DNA from: Plantago major
Lineage: Eukaryota > Streptophyta > Magnoliopsida > Lamiales > Plantaginaceae
Length of the DNA: 64,000 nucleotides
Assembly (NCBI GenBank): GCA_026545765.1
Contig: JAIFAC010000129.1
Coordinates: forward strand, 62,001-126,000
Reading direction: 5' to 3'
Below the pieces are notes generated by a model. It was not told where the DNA came from. It saw nothing but the letters and a program-made list of their open reading frames with translations, and searched no databases. Shown here piece after piece: positions 22,230 through 34,263 of this stretch. How positions within the stretch are numbered: the first letter of the stretch is position 1; every line of letters begins with the position of its first letter. Position numbers and translations under genes: made by a program.

Positions 22230-23955
22230 ATGTCTCGAGTGATGCACCTGCTCAAGCCGTAAAACTACGAGAAATGGAAGAACAACATGATGCTCCATCC
22301 GAGGCCATTAGTGATGAGATGATCTATGTCATCAATGAAGGCCTATCAAAATCGCATAACTCAAACAAGTTCGAGGTGTCGATGGAAGAAAAGCCTCGCA
22401 AGGAAGACGGAAGCGAGGACATGGCTACTAGTGCTAGTGGTCATGGTGCTCGTGGAAGCATTATATATGAAGACAAGCTAAGAGAGCTCGACATCCGAAG
22501 ATGCCAAGAGACATGATTGATGGTCAAGCTCGTAATATAATCATCGATGGACGCACTTGGTGAAAGAATAGATACTCCCAATGTAAAAGATTAAGACTAT
22601 TGTCAAGTCTCAATCATAACTGGAACAAACTAAGTTCTTTATTTCAATCAAGGATGCCAAATATTACTCCAAGAGAGCTCTTCTCTCATCTTGCATCAGA
22701 GACTATGAGACAACTCAGAGAGAACAAACAGCTGAAAAGTTGCAAAGTGTTGCTCTAGTTTCTCAAGGTACTTCTGAAAAGAAGGATACCAAAGAAGCAT
22801 CTGAAGAAAATGCTCTTGCAGTAAGACACATGAAGAAATTTGTGAGTCAAGAGATTGAGAGAAGAAAAGCAAAAGAAAAGTCAAAAGCATCTTCGCCCAA
22901 ACTATCATCAAGACAAGAACATACAAGTGAATAACTCAACACCCCATTCGTAAAGGTGTTAGTACCGTCGCATAAATAGGAAATGATATCTCGCTTCTAT
23001 CACAAAAGCCTGGTCACTTCAAGAGAGATTGTCCTGCTTTAAACAAGCTCAAGACAGGTGACAAGAAGGACAGAATAAATTTCAAGAGAAATCAAAGGGC
23101 CTTAGTAACTGAAGAAAGGAAGAAGATTTAAATTCAACTTGATGCTCTAGACTTTGAGACAGATTATGAAAATGGAGATTCAGATGACTCAAATCTACCA
23201 TCACCAGAATTGTGTGGAATCACCCACGATGTAATTGACTTCGGCCTTAAGAAGAAAGAAATGTGTGGAGTTTATGAGATTGCTGGTCCAGACATCTCCA
23301 ACATTGAAATATGTCTTATGGCTGATGAGGTAACTAACAATTCACAATTTCTATACTATGAGAGTGATGATGGAATTGAGGATCTGGAGTTGGTCAAGAG
23401 TGAATTGGATCGTTATGAGAAAGAATTTCTGGAAGCACAATCCAAAACCAGAATTCTAAAGGAAAGCAAAGAAACTCTTGAAAAAGAGGTTTCTGAGCTA
23501 ACCAGAGTATCTAAGAACAAGAACGCCGAAATAGCCTTTCCGAATCTCGATATCCGAGAATGAAAATTCTCAAACTAGCCTTGGATGAAGTTACTAAGAA
23601 AATGATGAAGCTGCTTTCTGAGAATGAAGAACTCAGAAAGAAAGAGCTATCCTTCCAATCTTATGCAAAGGCTAGTGACACTCTCACTGAGGTTCAATCC
23701 TATCTAAGAGATCCCTCTGAGAAAGGTGGACTTGGACTCGATGAACAATCGAGTAATTCATCTCCTCTGAAGAAGAGTGATGAAAGGTTGACCTTTGTAA
23801 GAAGTCAACAGAATGATTCTTCAACAACCTATAGCATTGGTCAGAAAGCTAAGGTAGTTGACAAAGGAAAGGGAGTTGCAACCCAGCCTTTGAATGAACA
23901 ACAAGTTCACAAGAAGCATGTGGATAAGGTCTCTAAAAAGAAACATAAACCTTAG
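22230..23955 (+). pseudogene. gag: gag of copia-1 (broken)
   Basis: Starts at the ATG at 22230; the first codons are scrambled compared with copia-2 (MSLIDAPVLKPQNYEKW at 49398). Readable blocks: EAISDEMIYVINEGL near 22300; KAKEKSKASSPKLSSRQEHT near 22880; a knuckle remnant KPGHFKRDCPALNKLKTGD near 23005-23060; and a long Glu/Lys coiled coil at 23360-23955 (ELDRYEKEFLEAQSKTRIL and QSYLRDPSEKGGLGLDEQS). The first two Cys of the knuckle are lost at scrambled sites. A long coiled coil at the end of Gag fits Sireviruses. Five or more frame breaks. Confidence 0.82.
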
Positions 23956-24419
23956 ACTTGCAATCATCCACAAGGCAAGACATTAGGAAGGGAAGAATTG
24001 GAATAGGCAAATTCTCTACTATACCATTTTATGAAAATAAAGATGGTGCAGAACTAGTAAGGCTTCAAGACCGCATTCAGAAGCCAAAGGTGTTCAAATG
24101 GCATATCTATCGCTATTGGAAAAGTCCTTTACAACAATATAAGGAAGGACAAGAACAATGGCAAGGCCGATATTGCACGTAGCAATAAATGTATGGAAGA
24201 AATCTCAAACCACGAAAACTGAATGCCAAAGCTAGAAGGAACCTGGCCAGAAAGGCTAAGTTTGGTGAAAAGCAACCCCAAAAACCCAGGGTCCAGAAAG
24301 CACCAAAGGGAACACCTAGAAACACCCCAAGAAGGAAAATTGAGATCAAAATTACTGATTTTATCAGATCTCCTTCGATCAAGTTAGACAAAACAAACTC
24401 CCAAGAAATTCACTAAAAT
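23956..24419 (+). other. gag-pol linker of copia-1
   Basis: Degenerate basic stretch. The only readable block is 24189-24416, with LNAKARRNLARKAKFGEKQP and TPRRKIEIKITDF. It has the composition of the segment that precedes the protease in copia-2 (51560-51780). No separate gene. Confidence 0.5.
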
Positions 24420-27400
24420 GTGGATTCCTACCGAAGAATGTTTAGTCTAAATGGTTCTATCTCCAAGCAAGAACCTAAGTCCTGCTTCGCTTTGTGCGTA
24501 ACGCCTCGACTAAGGCTCAATGGCTATTTGATAGTGGATGCGAAAGCACATGACAGAGACAAAGCAAATCCGTCAACTACAAAGCTTGCAACACCGACCG
24601 TATATCAGATTTGCTGGAGGAGAATTAAATCCCTCTCTGGGATTTGGCAACGTCAAATTGGGATCTTTAACAATCACTGACGTATTACATGTTAAGTGTT
24701 TGAAATATAATCTATTTAGCATGAGCCAATTTGCAGACAAGGGATTTACTGTGAAATTCAAAGCAAAGTTTTGCAAACTTATTGACAATGAGTAAAAGCA
24801 GACAGTCTTGGTTGCTCGGCGGAAAGGTAGTCTTTATGTTGCCGATTGGGCATCTGCCACAACTGAAGAATGTCTCATGGTGAGTCAATCTGGTCACACA
24901 GAAGAGCACTGGTTAATGCACAAAAGAATGAGTCACTTGAATTTCAAAACTCTGAACAAACTTGCCAAGAAAGAGTTAGTTGTTGGCCTTCCCAAAACAT
25001 CTTTCAGAAAGGATGTTATATGTTCTGCCTGTCAGTTGGGGAAACAATCCAAAATCTCTTTCAAGTCCAAAACCAGACACTCTAGTGTTAGACCACTGCA
25101 ACTATTACACATGGATCTTTTTTAATCATCTGAATTCAGTTATGCAGAAAGAAGTATGGTCTAGTTTTTGTAGATGACTTCTCAAGATTCACTTGGGTTG
25201 TCTTTTCAAGCATAAATCGATGCTAGGTGGAGATACCAAACTTGCTAAATAAGCTTGAAGTCATGAAAATGACAAGGTATCTCTAATCGTAATGCACTAT
25301 GGTCAATTTGTCAACCAAGACATAAAGGAGTTTTGTACCAAGAAAGGTATACAACATCAACTTTCCTCTCAGAAGAACACCACAACAAAATGGTGTTGCA
25401 GAAAGGAAAAATAGAACCCTTAAAGAAGCAAAGAAGGACAATGTCAATTAATCAAATAAGTGAAGTTTATTGGGTTGAAGTCGTAAACACAAAGATGCTA
25501 CATTCGTAATGTATGTTTGATAAACAAACACCATGACAAGACCCTTATGAGCTCTCGTTGGTAGACCCCTAATATTAAACATCTGAAAGTGTTTGGTTGT
25601 AGATGTTTTGTTCTTAACAATGGAAAAGAGTATCTAAGAACATTTCAACCAAAGGCAGATGAAGGAGTGTATCTTGGTTATTCTATGAATAGCAAAGCTT
25701 ACAGAGTTTATAACAAAAGAACAAAGAAGATTGAAGAATCAGTTCATGTTGTATTCTATGAAGAAAGCAAGAAATCACCCCTTGATGATGAACTCTCAGA
25801 AAGGTTCAAGGAACTAATGTTAAAGGATTCTGAAGAAGAACCTTCAGAAAGGAAAAACATCATTATGGAAAGGGAGGATGACTCTGACGAAGGAAAGCAT
25901 GAAATGCCTAGTAACAACCAGATGATTCTCAGACATGTTGAAGAATTTCCTATGAGAATTCCAGAAATGGAAACTGAAGATGTTCATCAGAGAGCTAATT
26001 CTGGAAATGACCTATCTGACAGGCATGTCCCAGAAAGCCCTCACACTGAGCAAGTGTCAGACATTCACCGCCCTTCTGAGGTGCAAAATGTCACAGATAC
26101 TAAAGAAGTATCAAGTCATAATCATAGTGATTCACATTCAGATCACATAGATGTTGACCCTACTAGCCCTAAACCCATGATGAGATGGATCAAGGATCAT
26201 CCTGCAAAAGATGTAATTGGACCAATCAATCAAGGTGTTAGGACTAGGAGAGCAATAGCCGAAAATGCTAATTCTCTCTTTGGATGTTTCATCTCAAACA
26301 CTGAACCTAAAATTATTGAAGAAGCATTAAGAGACCAAGACTGGATCTCTGTCAGTTTGAAAGAAACAAAGTCTGGAAACTAGTTCCATTTGTTGAAGGA
26401 ATATCTGTGATTGGAACCAAGTGGGTTTTCAGAAACAAGATGAATGAATCTGGTGAAATAACCAGAAACAAAGCAAGGTTGGTTGCCAAGGGATTCACCC
26501 AGACTGAAGGTTTAGATTTTGATGAGTCATATGCACCAGTTGCCAGATTGGATGCGATAAGACTCTTTCTGGCCTTTGCAGCTCATAAAGACTTTAAAGT
26601 TTATCAGATGGATGTCAAAAGTGCATTCTTGAATGGTGAACTTGCTGAGGAAGTCTATGTTGAACAACCACCTGGTTTTGAAGTTTCCTCAGAAAGTAGA
26701 ATGGTCTATAAACTACAGAAAGCTCTATATGGACTGAAGTAGGCTCCAAGAGCATGGTATGACACTTTGGCCAAATACCTTCTGGAAAGTGGTTTCAAGA
26801 AAGGTGAAGTTGATAAAACTTTATTTACCTTAAATCATGATGGGAAACTGCTCTTAGTTCAAGTATATGTTGATGACATTATATTTGGATCTAAGGACAA
26901 GCAACTTTGTGATGACTTTGCAAATCTCATGAAAAATAAGTTTGAGATGAGCATGATGGGAGAATTGAACTATTTCCTAGGATTGCAAGTTAAGCAACTC
27001 AATGATGGAATATTCATTAGTCGTTAAAGTATGCAAAAGACATGCTCGTAAAGTTCAATCTTAAGCCCTCCTAAAAGAATGCTAAGATACCTATGAGCAT
27101 AGGAACCAAAATGACCTATATCAATCGTATAAGAGTGTTGAAGAACACAAGTATAGGTAATTAGGTTCACTACTTTACCTTACTGCAAGTAGACCTGATA
27201 TTCAATATGCAGTTGGAGTGTGTGCTAGATTTCAAACAAATCCAATGCAATCACACTACAACATTGCTATGGAAGTATTAAGGTATGTGAAAGGTACAGT
27301 AAATGTAGGTTTGTGGTATCCTAAAGAAGGTGGATTGAGTTTGGCTGTTTACTCAGATGCTGATTATGCTGGATCAATGCTTGATAGGAAAAGTACATCA

Positions 27401-27811
27401 GGAACTTGTCAGTTTCTGGGAACTAGACTTATCTCATGGTTTAGCAAGAAACAAAACTCAATTGCAACTTCTACCACAGAGGCTGAATATATTGCTGCTG
27501 GTTGTTGTGCAACACAAATTCTGTGGATTCAACAACTCAGAGACTATGGACTCAATGAAGAGAAAACTCCTATTTTCTGTGACAACACAAGTGCTATTGC
27601 AATCACACAGAATCCTAAGTTCCATGCCAGAACAAAGCACATTGATGTTAGACACCACTTCATCAGAGACCATGTTGAAAAAGGCAATATAGAGATACTC
27701 AAGATTGGCACAGAAGACCAACTTGCAGATATCTTCACGAAGCCCCTACAAGAAAGCCGGTTCTTGACCTTAAGACATAATCTTGGGTTGATGGAGTTGC
27801 CTAAGGACTGA
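24420..27811 (+). pseudogene. pol: pol of copia-1: protease, integrase, RT, RNase H
   Basis: The Ty1/copia order is clear. The protease is marked by WLFDSGC then KHMT near 24519-24560. The integrase N-terminal zinc finger is HKRMSHLNFKTLNKL to CSACQLGKQSKISF (24910-25060), followed by a badly scrambled core to 25600. RT starts at [20 protein letters not shown] (26410) with [20 protein letters not shown] and YVDD at 26866-26877. RNase H has YSDADYAGSMLDRKSTSGTC, TEAEYIAAGCCATQILW and DNTSAIAI, and ends at a TGA (27811). Gln to TAG at 26740-26742 (a CAG to TAG change) and a scrambled patch at 27026-27180 break it. Copia-2 has these parts in frame. Confidence 0.9.
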
Positions 27812-28738
27812 AAAATGTCCTGAATCTCTAAAGTCTGAGTAAGCAAGGTAGAAAAGAAGTAGGCCTCTGAGAACATGCTCTCAGAAAGCCATGTTGTTAA
27901 GAAGTGATGCAAAGTTTTCTGAGTAGCAACACTCAGAAAGGCAAAACATTTCTGGAACAGGTATTCAGAAAGGCAAAGGTCGGTACACACTTAATAAGTA
28001 AATAAAACTTACTTACTGAGAGTGGGTCAAATACATTCAAAACAACTGAAGCTTCTGACACTTGAATTCAGAAAGCTATATAGTCATAAAGAGAAATGGA
28101 CATACAAAGCCCAAAAGGTATAAGTTCTGAAAGTCAAACATGTGCAATGTCTTGTATTTTTACCATTTTCATGATAAACAATATATAGATAAGGATTTGA
28201 CACTCAGAATGATAAGCTCAAATGATTAAGTGTTCCTACTCTTTACTAAGTGACACAATGAATGTAGCATATTAAAAATCCATCAAGTCGGCACTTTACT
28301 ATTTGTTGATTAATATCATTACAAGTTATTCAATATAAGCCCTTGATGAATAAACATTTGATCTCAACGGTTGAGATTAAAACAAAGCAAGTAATGTCTG
28401 TTGAGAAATGCAGACGTGGCCCACTACGCATTTAATGAAGTACAAAAGACGTACCACGCCTATGCAGATGCAAAGACACGCATTCATATTCAGCTATATG
28501 TATGTTGTATCTATGTACATTTTGTCTGCTATATATATAGGATTTTTGCAAAAGACAAACACTTTTACCAATTCCGAAATTTCAAACTTGCATCAAAACA
28601 GCAAAATCACTCAAGATTTCTGCAAAACTTCTTCTGCAACTCAACTTCTTGTGCTTTGTATTCTGAAAAGATAGACTAATCTCGATTATTCTTGCAAAAC
28701 CCATATGTAAACACTCACTCAAAGACTCTATATAAGAG
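27812..28738 (+). promoter_or_regulatory. Spacer with TATA-like site before the 3' ORF of copia-1
   Basis: About 930 bp without coding signal between pol and the 3' ORF. A TATA-like CTATATATATAG lies at 28529-28540, 199 bp before the ATG at 28739, followed by GGATTTTTGCAAA. Copia-2 has the same arrangement (TATA-like site at 56664-56676, ATG at 56861). This suggests a separate promoter for the 3' gene. A second conserved string, CTATATAAGAG, touches the ATG in both copies and is too close to serve it. Confidence 0.5.
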
Positions 28739-31700
28739 ATGGCACCTAAGAAGATGACCACCAAGAACCCTAAGGTCAGATCATCCGCCTCCGAAAAGCA
28801 AGGACGAAAAGAACTCAAGGTGTCGAATAAACGCCTTCTAGGAGAGTTTACCCTTCGACCGAATCCAAGTCACAAGATGAATTGGGGAGCTTTTCTTGTG
28901 AAGAAATATGTTTCTGCAGTCATTTCTTCAAAAGCAGATAGAAAACTGATATTGGGAATGTTGAAAAGTTCCCATATCTACAATTTTCTGTGTGCTGCAC
29001 CCAGTGGACTATCCACACTGGATGTGTTGGAGTTCTACAACAACTCCAAAATCTTCACAAATGTTGTGAATGATGTAGAAGAGAAGTACATGCAGACTGA
29101 AGTTCAAGGACAAGGAATTGTCCTAGACTGCAAGACTTTCTGCAACTTATTCCGATTGAAAAATCGAGGAACAATCGACGACAGCAATATCAGGGATGCC
29201 TCCATGATTCAAAGTGTTAAGGAGCTATTTGAGGCAATCCAGATTGAAAATGCAAAGGGTCGCCAAAGAACTTTGTTCGAAGCCATCGTAACTACCATCT
29301 TCGTAAACACGGAGTACTTTCGCCTCATTCTGGTCCGTTTCTTTGATGGCAACAAAGGTGGAGTAGACCAGATAAGCATGGAGAGATGGATGATGATGCA
29401 TCTTCTGAATAAGAAGCATGAAGGGCAGGAAACCCACTTTAATTGGGGGAAGTACGCCTTCAACAAGTTTCTTGGGCACATTGAGGAATTTGAGCCTAAA
29501 ATCATCAATGGCCTTGCTGAGACAAAGGCCAATATGCATCTTGGTCTCAGAATTTGCTACATTCTGGAAACAATGGGAATAACTCGAAAGAGACAAGAAA
29601 TCCCACCACCAACTCTTTTTCGTATATGCCTTTGAAGAAAAGGAGAGAATTGCTGAGAAAGCTCGTAAAGAGGCGTAAGAGCTCAAGTCGCCCAAAGAAG
29701 GTGAAGAGGTCTCGAGCAAGCTCCGCCAACCTCCAGCTGTTAAGAGAAAGAGGACTCAAAGCAAGAAAGCCTCTAAGTCCCAAAGTGTACAAAAGCACAA
29801 CCTTCCGAGACAAGATCTCAAGATGTTGTTCGCCGTAAAGGCAACACCAGAAGCCCCAAGAATTCTCGAGACAAATGCTTCCCGAAATCTCTAGAGATGA
29901 TAGAAATATCATAGATGGGTCAGCCCCAACTGGACAAAGGACTCGATGATGATGTAGTACTTACACAAGTATTCAAAAGTCCAGATTGAGACCCATGGAG
30001 GAGCATCAAGCTCAGCCCTCGTAAGAAAGGAGCCCTCCGTCCAAAGAGGAAGAAGAAGGCCTGGATGAGGAAGATAGAATGATGGAAGATGTTGGCATTG
30101 CTTCCACATTCACAATGCCAGGACTTAATATGGCTGAAGAAAACCCTGTTCTTGAACAGGTTCCTCAACCTTCTGAGAGAGCTCAACTCTCGGAAAGGGA
30201 TCAAACTGAGATGGAGACTCAAAAAGATATTGTAGAGGAGACCAACAATGAGCAAAGAGAGGTTGTGGAAACTCCACTAGTCCAAGAGACCCAAACTCAG
30301 CCTGACTCTATTCAGGTAACAAAAGTAGTTTGTATCTAACTTGTCAACATTAAAATGTTAACTTGTTACTCATAAGCTTCATTTGTTACAGGCCAACTTG
30401 GAGACACAATTTCAGGGGGAAGAAAACTTGTCCACTCCCTTGAATCAAGAAGAGGTTACTCCAACCTCAGAACATCTAGAAGAGCCTGTTCCACAGGTAG
30501 TAAAGTTATCTCTGAACAAGAAATAACTAACTTAAAATTGCTCTAATCTTATGTTCTGATATTCTTAAATGTCTCTTATTAGGGTACAACTGAGAAAGTA
30601 GTGGAGGTGGAACCAACACCCCAACACCAAGAGTTTCCAGAGGCTGAAAAGCACTCTGAGGAAGTAGTTACTGTGCCTTCTGTTGAGAAGGTAAGTATCA
30701 GTAAACTTTCCTTAAGAAAATTTTGGTAAAATTCACTACTTAATCAATATGTTTGTTCTATCTTACAGGCTCAATCAGAAGAACACTTGGACGGAGAGAA
30801 TGTGATCCTATCTCCTCCAAGAGAAACTAAAACTGCTGAACAAGCAGTATCTGAAGAAAAGGTTCCGGAAACCCCCAAGGTTTCTGAGAAAGATGCCACT
30901 GAGCTTCCTCACTTGGAAGTAAGTGAAGTCTCAGAAAGCATTTATCCACTTATCTTTTCTGATAACAAGTTTCTAAATGTATTTGATTCTATTTCTCAGG
31001 TTCAATCAGAAAGAAAGGATGTTGAGGATCAGACTTCTCCTCACATCAAGGTATCTGAGGCCTCTGTGCCCAAACAAGGTAAGTCCAAGCAAATGAGCCT
31101 AGTGTTTCTACAGTATGCTCGTAAAGCTTACTTTTGCACACATATACTAACAAGTAGTTTGAACAAAACTAACTTGATCCCTTTCTTCGTGCTCAAAGTC
31201 TAGTGCCACTCAACTTACTCCAAGCCTTTAAGAAGCACACTCAAGAAACATCTAAAGTGCTTTAGACATGGCGTAAACTCGTAAAGGCCGATCTTTCCGA
31301 ATTGCAAGAGTAATTGACATCCCAGAAAAGGGCCATAGCAATCAACTGAAGACCATATCCATGCTATGTTTCCCATGTAATCATATTCCTTTGCCACTCT
31401 GATGGATGATAACTTCTTAAATGAAGTAGCACAAAGACTCCTAGCAGACTTTCAAGCTGCTGATGCTCAAACCCAAGAGCAGATGGTGACTCATCCTGCC
31501 TTGCACAGCAAGCTCACAACCTACCCTTCCGAAAGCAAGAAGAAGTAAATGGGAGGATGATCACACTTCCTAATGTGATCAACCTGGTTTCTGAAGATGA
31601 GGAGGAAACTGATGAGAATGACTACCAAGAACCTCCTTCTGAGCATCCAAGTCAAGAAGACAAGAAAAAGGATCATGATGATGATGATCAGAATGATGAT

Positions 31701-33676
31701 CCCCAACCGAAATGGCGGATTCGTAGTTAGCAAAGGAAGTGCGTAAAGGCTACTCCTTCCAATGCTCGTAAAGCCCCATCATCATCACCACTAAAGTCTC
31801 ATCAAATACCCAACAGTCAATAACAAGACACAATTGAAGAAATCATGTACCAAAGTTCGTGGATTGAACAACTGATTTAAGTTGGAAGAGGAGAAGAGAA
31901 TCAACTTAGAGTGTCAAGCTCTTATCAGCAAAGGAAGCCAAACTTGAAAAGCTCGAGAAGCTAATGCTAAGGAACCGCACTCCTAGATGAGCAAAGGTTG
32001 TGGAAAATGCCATCGTTGTCACTCACGAGATAGATGCCATGGATGACAATGATGATGAAGAGCATTATGCTAAGGTCGCATCGTAAAGACCTTCTACTTC
32101 GTAAGGCCAAGATACTCAAAGGCAAACAAAAAATTGCCACTCTGCAAACAATCTAAGAAAAGGATTATGCGAGTGATGCTGAAATAAACCCAAACTTGAT
32201 CTCCCAAGCAGAAGATGAGAGGCTAATCACTAAGGAAAAGCTAGCCCTTCTGGCTCCTCAAATTTTCTCTCGCCTGTGTGCTTCAAGAAGTGATGAGCAC
32301 AGTCAAGAACAAATTGCTTCTTGAACTAAGAGATGACTTGTTGCTCAAGACAACCAAGTCCTACAACCCCAGAAGAGATGAAAGATTTGGTCAGATTGCT
32401 AATAGAGCAACCAAAGATAGCTCTCTCGTAAAGACTTAGCTCGATCAGGAAGAAGACCGCAATAATGCCAATCAAGCACTAGCAGATGCTACCTTTGCTA
32501 CTCAACAAGTCGAGGCTATTCTAAAGCCTCTTGAAGAGCTCAATGTAAAAGAGCAAGTGTTGGTTAGGCAAAACAAGGACATGAAAGAAGAAATCCAAGA
32601 ATTGGTCAGGTGCATAACAACCTCCGTAAGAACATTGAATCACTCAAGCTTATGCTATCATGAGTCAATCATTCATGACTAAGGGGAAGGAGAGATACCG
32701 TAAAGGCAGAGGAAGAAAAAGAAAACAATCAAATCTCCCCTCCTCAAGTCAACTAGTCATTAAGGACACCACTGGAGACACCCCTGTTGAAGAAGTTTTT
32801 CCAGATCAACCAGCCAGAAAGTTGAGATGTATGGTCACTAGGGGTACCAAGTCCCTTAGGATCTCAGATGGGAACTACCAGAAAGCTTCTGAAGAAGAAA
32901 ATCAAGAAGAAGGTGAGGTAAGAGGTCAAGAGAGCTACAAGCTTCACAACTGGAACATCAATGATGATGATGAGGATGAATCTGATACAGATGAGCATCC
33001 AATTCACAAAAGAAGAAGTCAAGCAAGCCCCTTACAACCTCCTCTGGCAGCAAGGCCATTAGCGCCGTAACCCTTCCGAAATACCAAGTCAATTCAAGGG
33101 ACTTCCACCAAAGACAAATTTCTAAGGCATGAAGAAAGAGTCAGGATCTCCTAATGTAAGGCCACCCAATGTAAAGGCTAGAAGGGATATTCAGCCAAGA
33201 GCAAACAAAGAAACTCATCAAGAAAAGCCAACTGATGCCCACATTGATTATGTGAAGACCAGTAATGAAGAGTCTTCATATAGGTGCATTCTGAACAAGA
33301 AAGGGTATTGGATTCTGGAACTGCAACATCTACTTGTCAATGATAAGTTTCCAACTCCCATCTTTAACCAGATCCTAAAATGGAGTGAAGGCAAGCCAAA
33401 TTTGCTAAAACATGAGCACCTTCATGCCTGGCTAAACTTTGAGGTTGAAAAGAGAAATGATGCCAGAAAGATGGACCTTTCTTTTCCTTGTCCTTACCCC
33501 AAGCCAGAGGATGTGCACAAAACAAGAAAACTGGATGGTAGCTACAGCAAGGAGAACAAGCTAGGTGTTCATCCCTATGAGTCATTCTACATGACAAAGG
33601 ATGAATATCTGGATGATATACACTATCTGGAAGAAATATACAAGTATTTCAACCTATCTGAAATCAGTAAGTAGAC
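28739..33676 (+). pseudogene. Env-position 3' ORF of copia-1, multi-exon
   Basis: ATG at 28739 (MAPKKMTTKNPKVRSSASEK). An N-terminal domain of about 290 residues (RLLGEFTLRPNPSHKMNWGA, GQGIVLDCKTFCNLFRL, FNWGKYAFNKFLGHIEEF) resembles the layout of plant transposon-associated domains; a basic stretch follows. Then come exon end 30315 and short exons 30392-30496, 30583-30690, 30769-30918 and 31000-31078, separated by introns of 76, 86, 78 and 81 nt with GT donors and AG acceptors. The first four junctions are phase 0. A last intron reaches about 31197. The final exon is acidic (VINLVSEDEEETDENDYQEP), coiled coil, then a globular end (GYWILELQHLLVNDKFPTP to YKYFNLSEISK). No signal peptide or membrane segment seen, so 'env' describes position only. 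Confidence 0.72.
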
Positions 33677-34249
33677 CATGCCCGGTCCGGGGAAAATACT
33701 CGGGTCAAACACTTTCAAGAAAAACTACAATCTTGGCAAGAGTTACTATGAAATTTGTATCTTATCCGTAAAGATGTAACTTCTCGTCAAGGATACTTTA
33801 TGACTATGTCCAAGAATGCGTAAAAGTGGATGATTATGTCAACGATCCGAAGGGTGTCAAGAACTTGAGGTTTCTGAACCTAAGTTATTTTTTGAAGACT
33901 TGAAGACTAGTATCTTAGAATGTTTACTTGGAGCTTGGACTCTCCTGTTATTCTAATTTACTTAGTATGTTTTGTTACTTTTGTAATCTTGCTGTTTGTT
34001 TCTAAACTTTATCTATTTGTAAAAGTTGCATCTCATTCAGAATCTGCACTCTATCTCAAGATCATACTCGTATACACTCTAATAGATGACAACTTATCAA
34101 AAGGTCACTTGTGATTTGGTTGATGTTTACTTTCCGCACTTAATTCAACTAAAATTGAATATCATTTGAAATGATTAAGTGGTGGATTGTTTTCTTCCGT
34201 GATTACAAATTTGTAATAGGACTTTAAAAGATAGTCATGGATGACCATC
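33677..34249 (+). other. 3' untranslated segment of copia-1
   Basis: AT-rich, no coding signal. It is homologous to copia-2 63178-63550, including GATTAAGTGGTGGATTGTTT near 34170 (63484 in copia-2), a string conserved just before the polypurine tract. Confidence 0.55.
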
Positions 34250-34263
34250 AAAAGGGGAAATTT
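34250..34263 (+). promoter_or_regulatory. Polypurine tract of copia-1
   Basis: AAAAGGGGAAATTT immediately before the 3' LTR; copia-2 has AAATGGGGGAAATT at the same place (63550-63563). Confidence 0.7.

Noticed and set aside
28739..33676. True envelope glycoprotein
   Set aside because: No signal peptide, furin-like site or membrane anchor is visible; the protein is acidic with coiled coils. Only its position is env-like.
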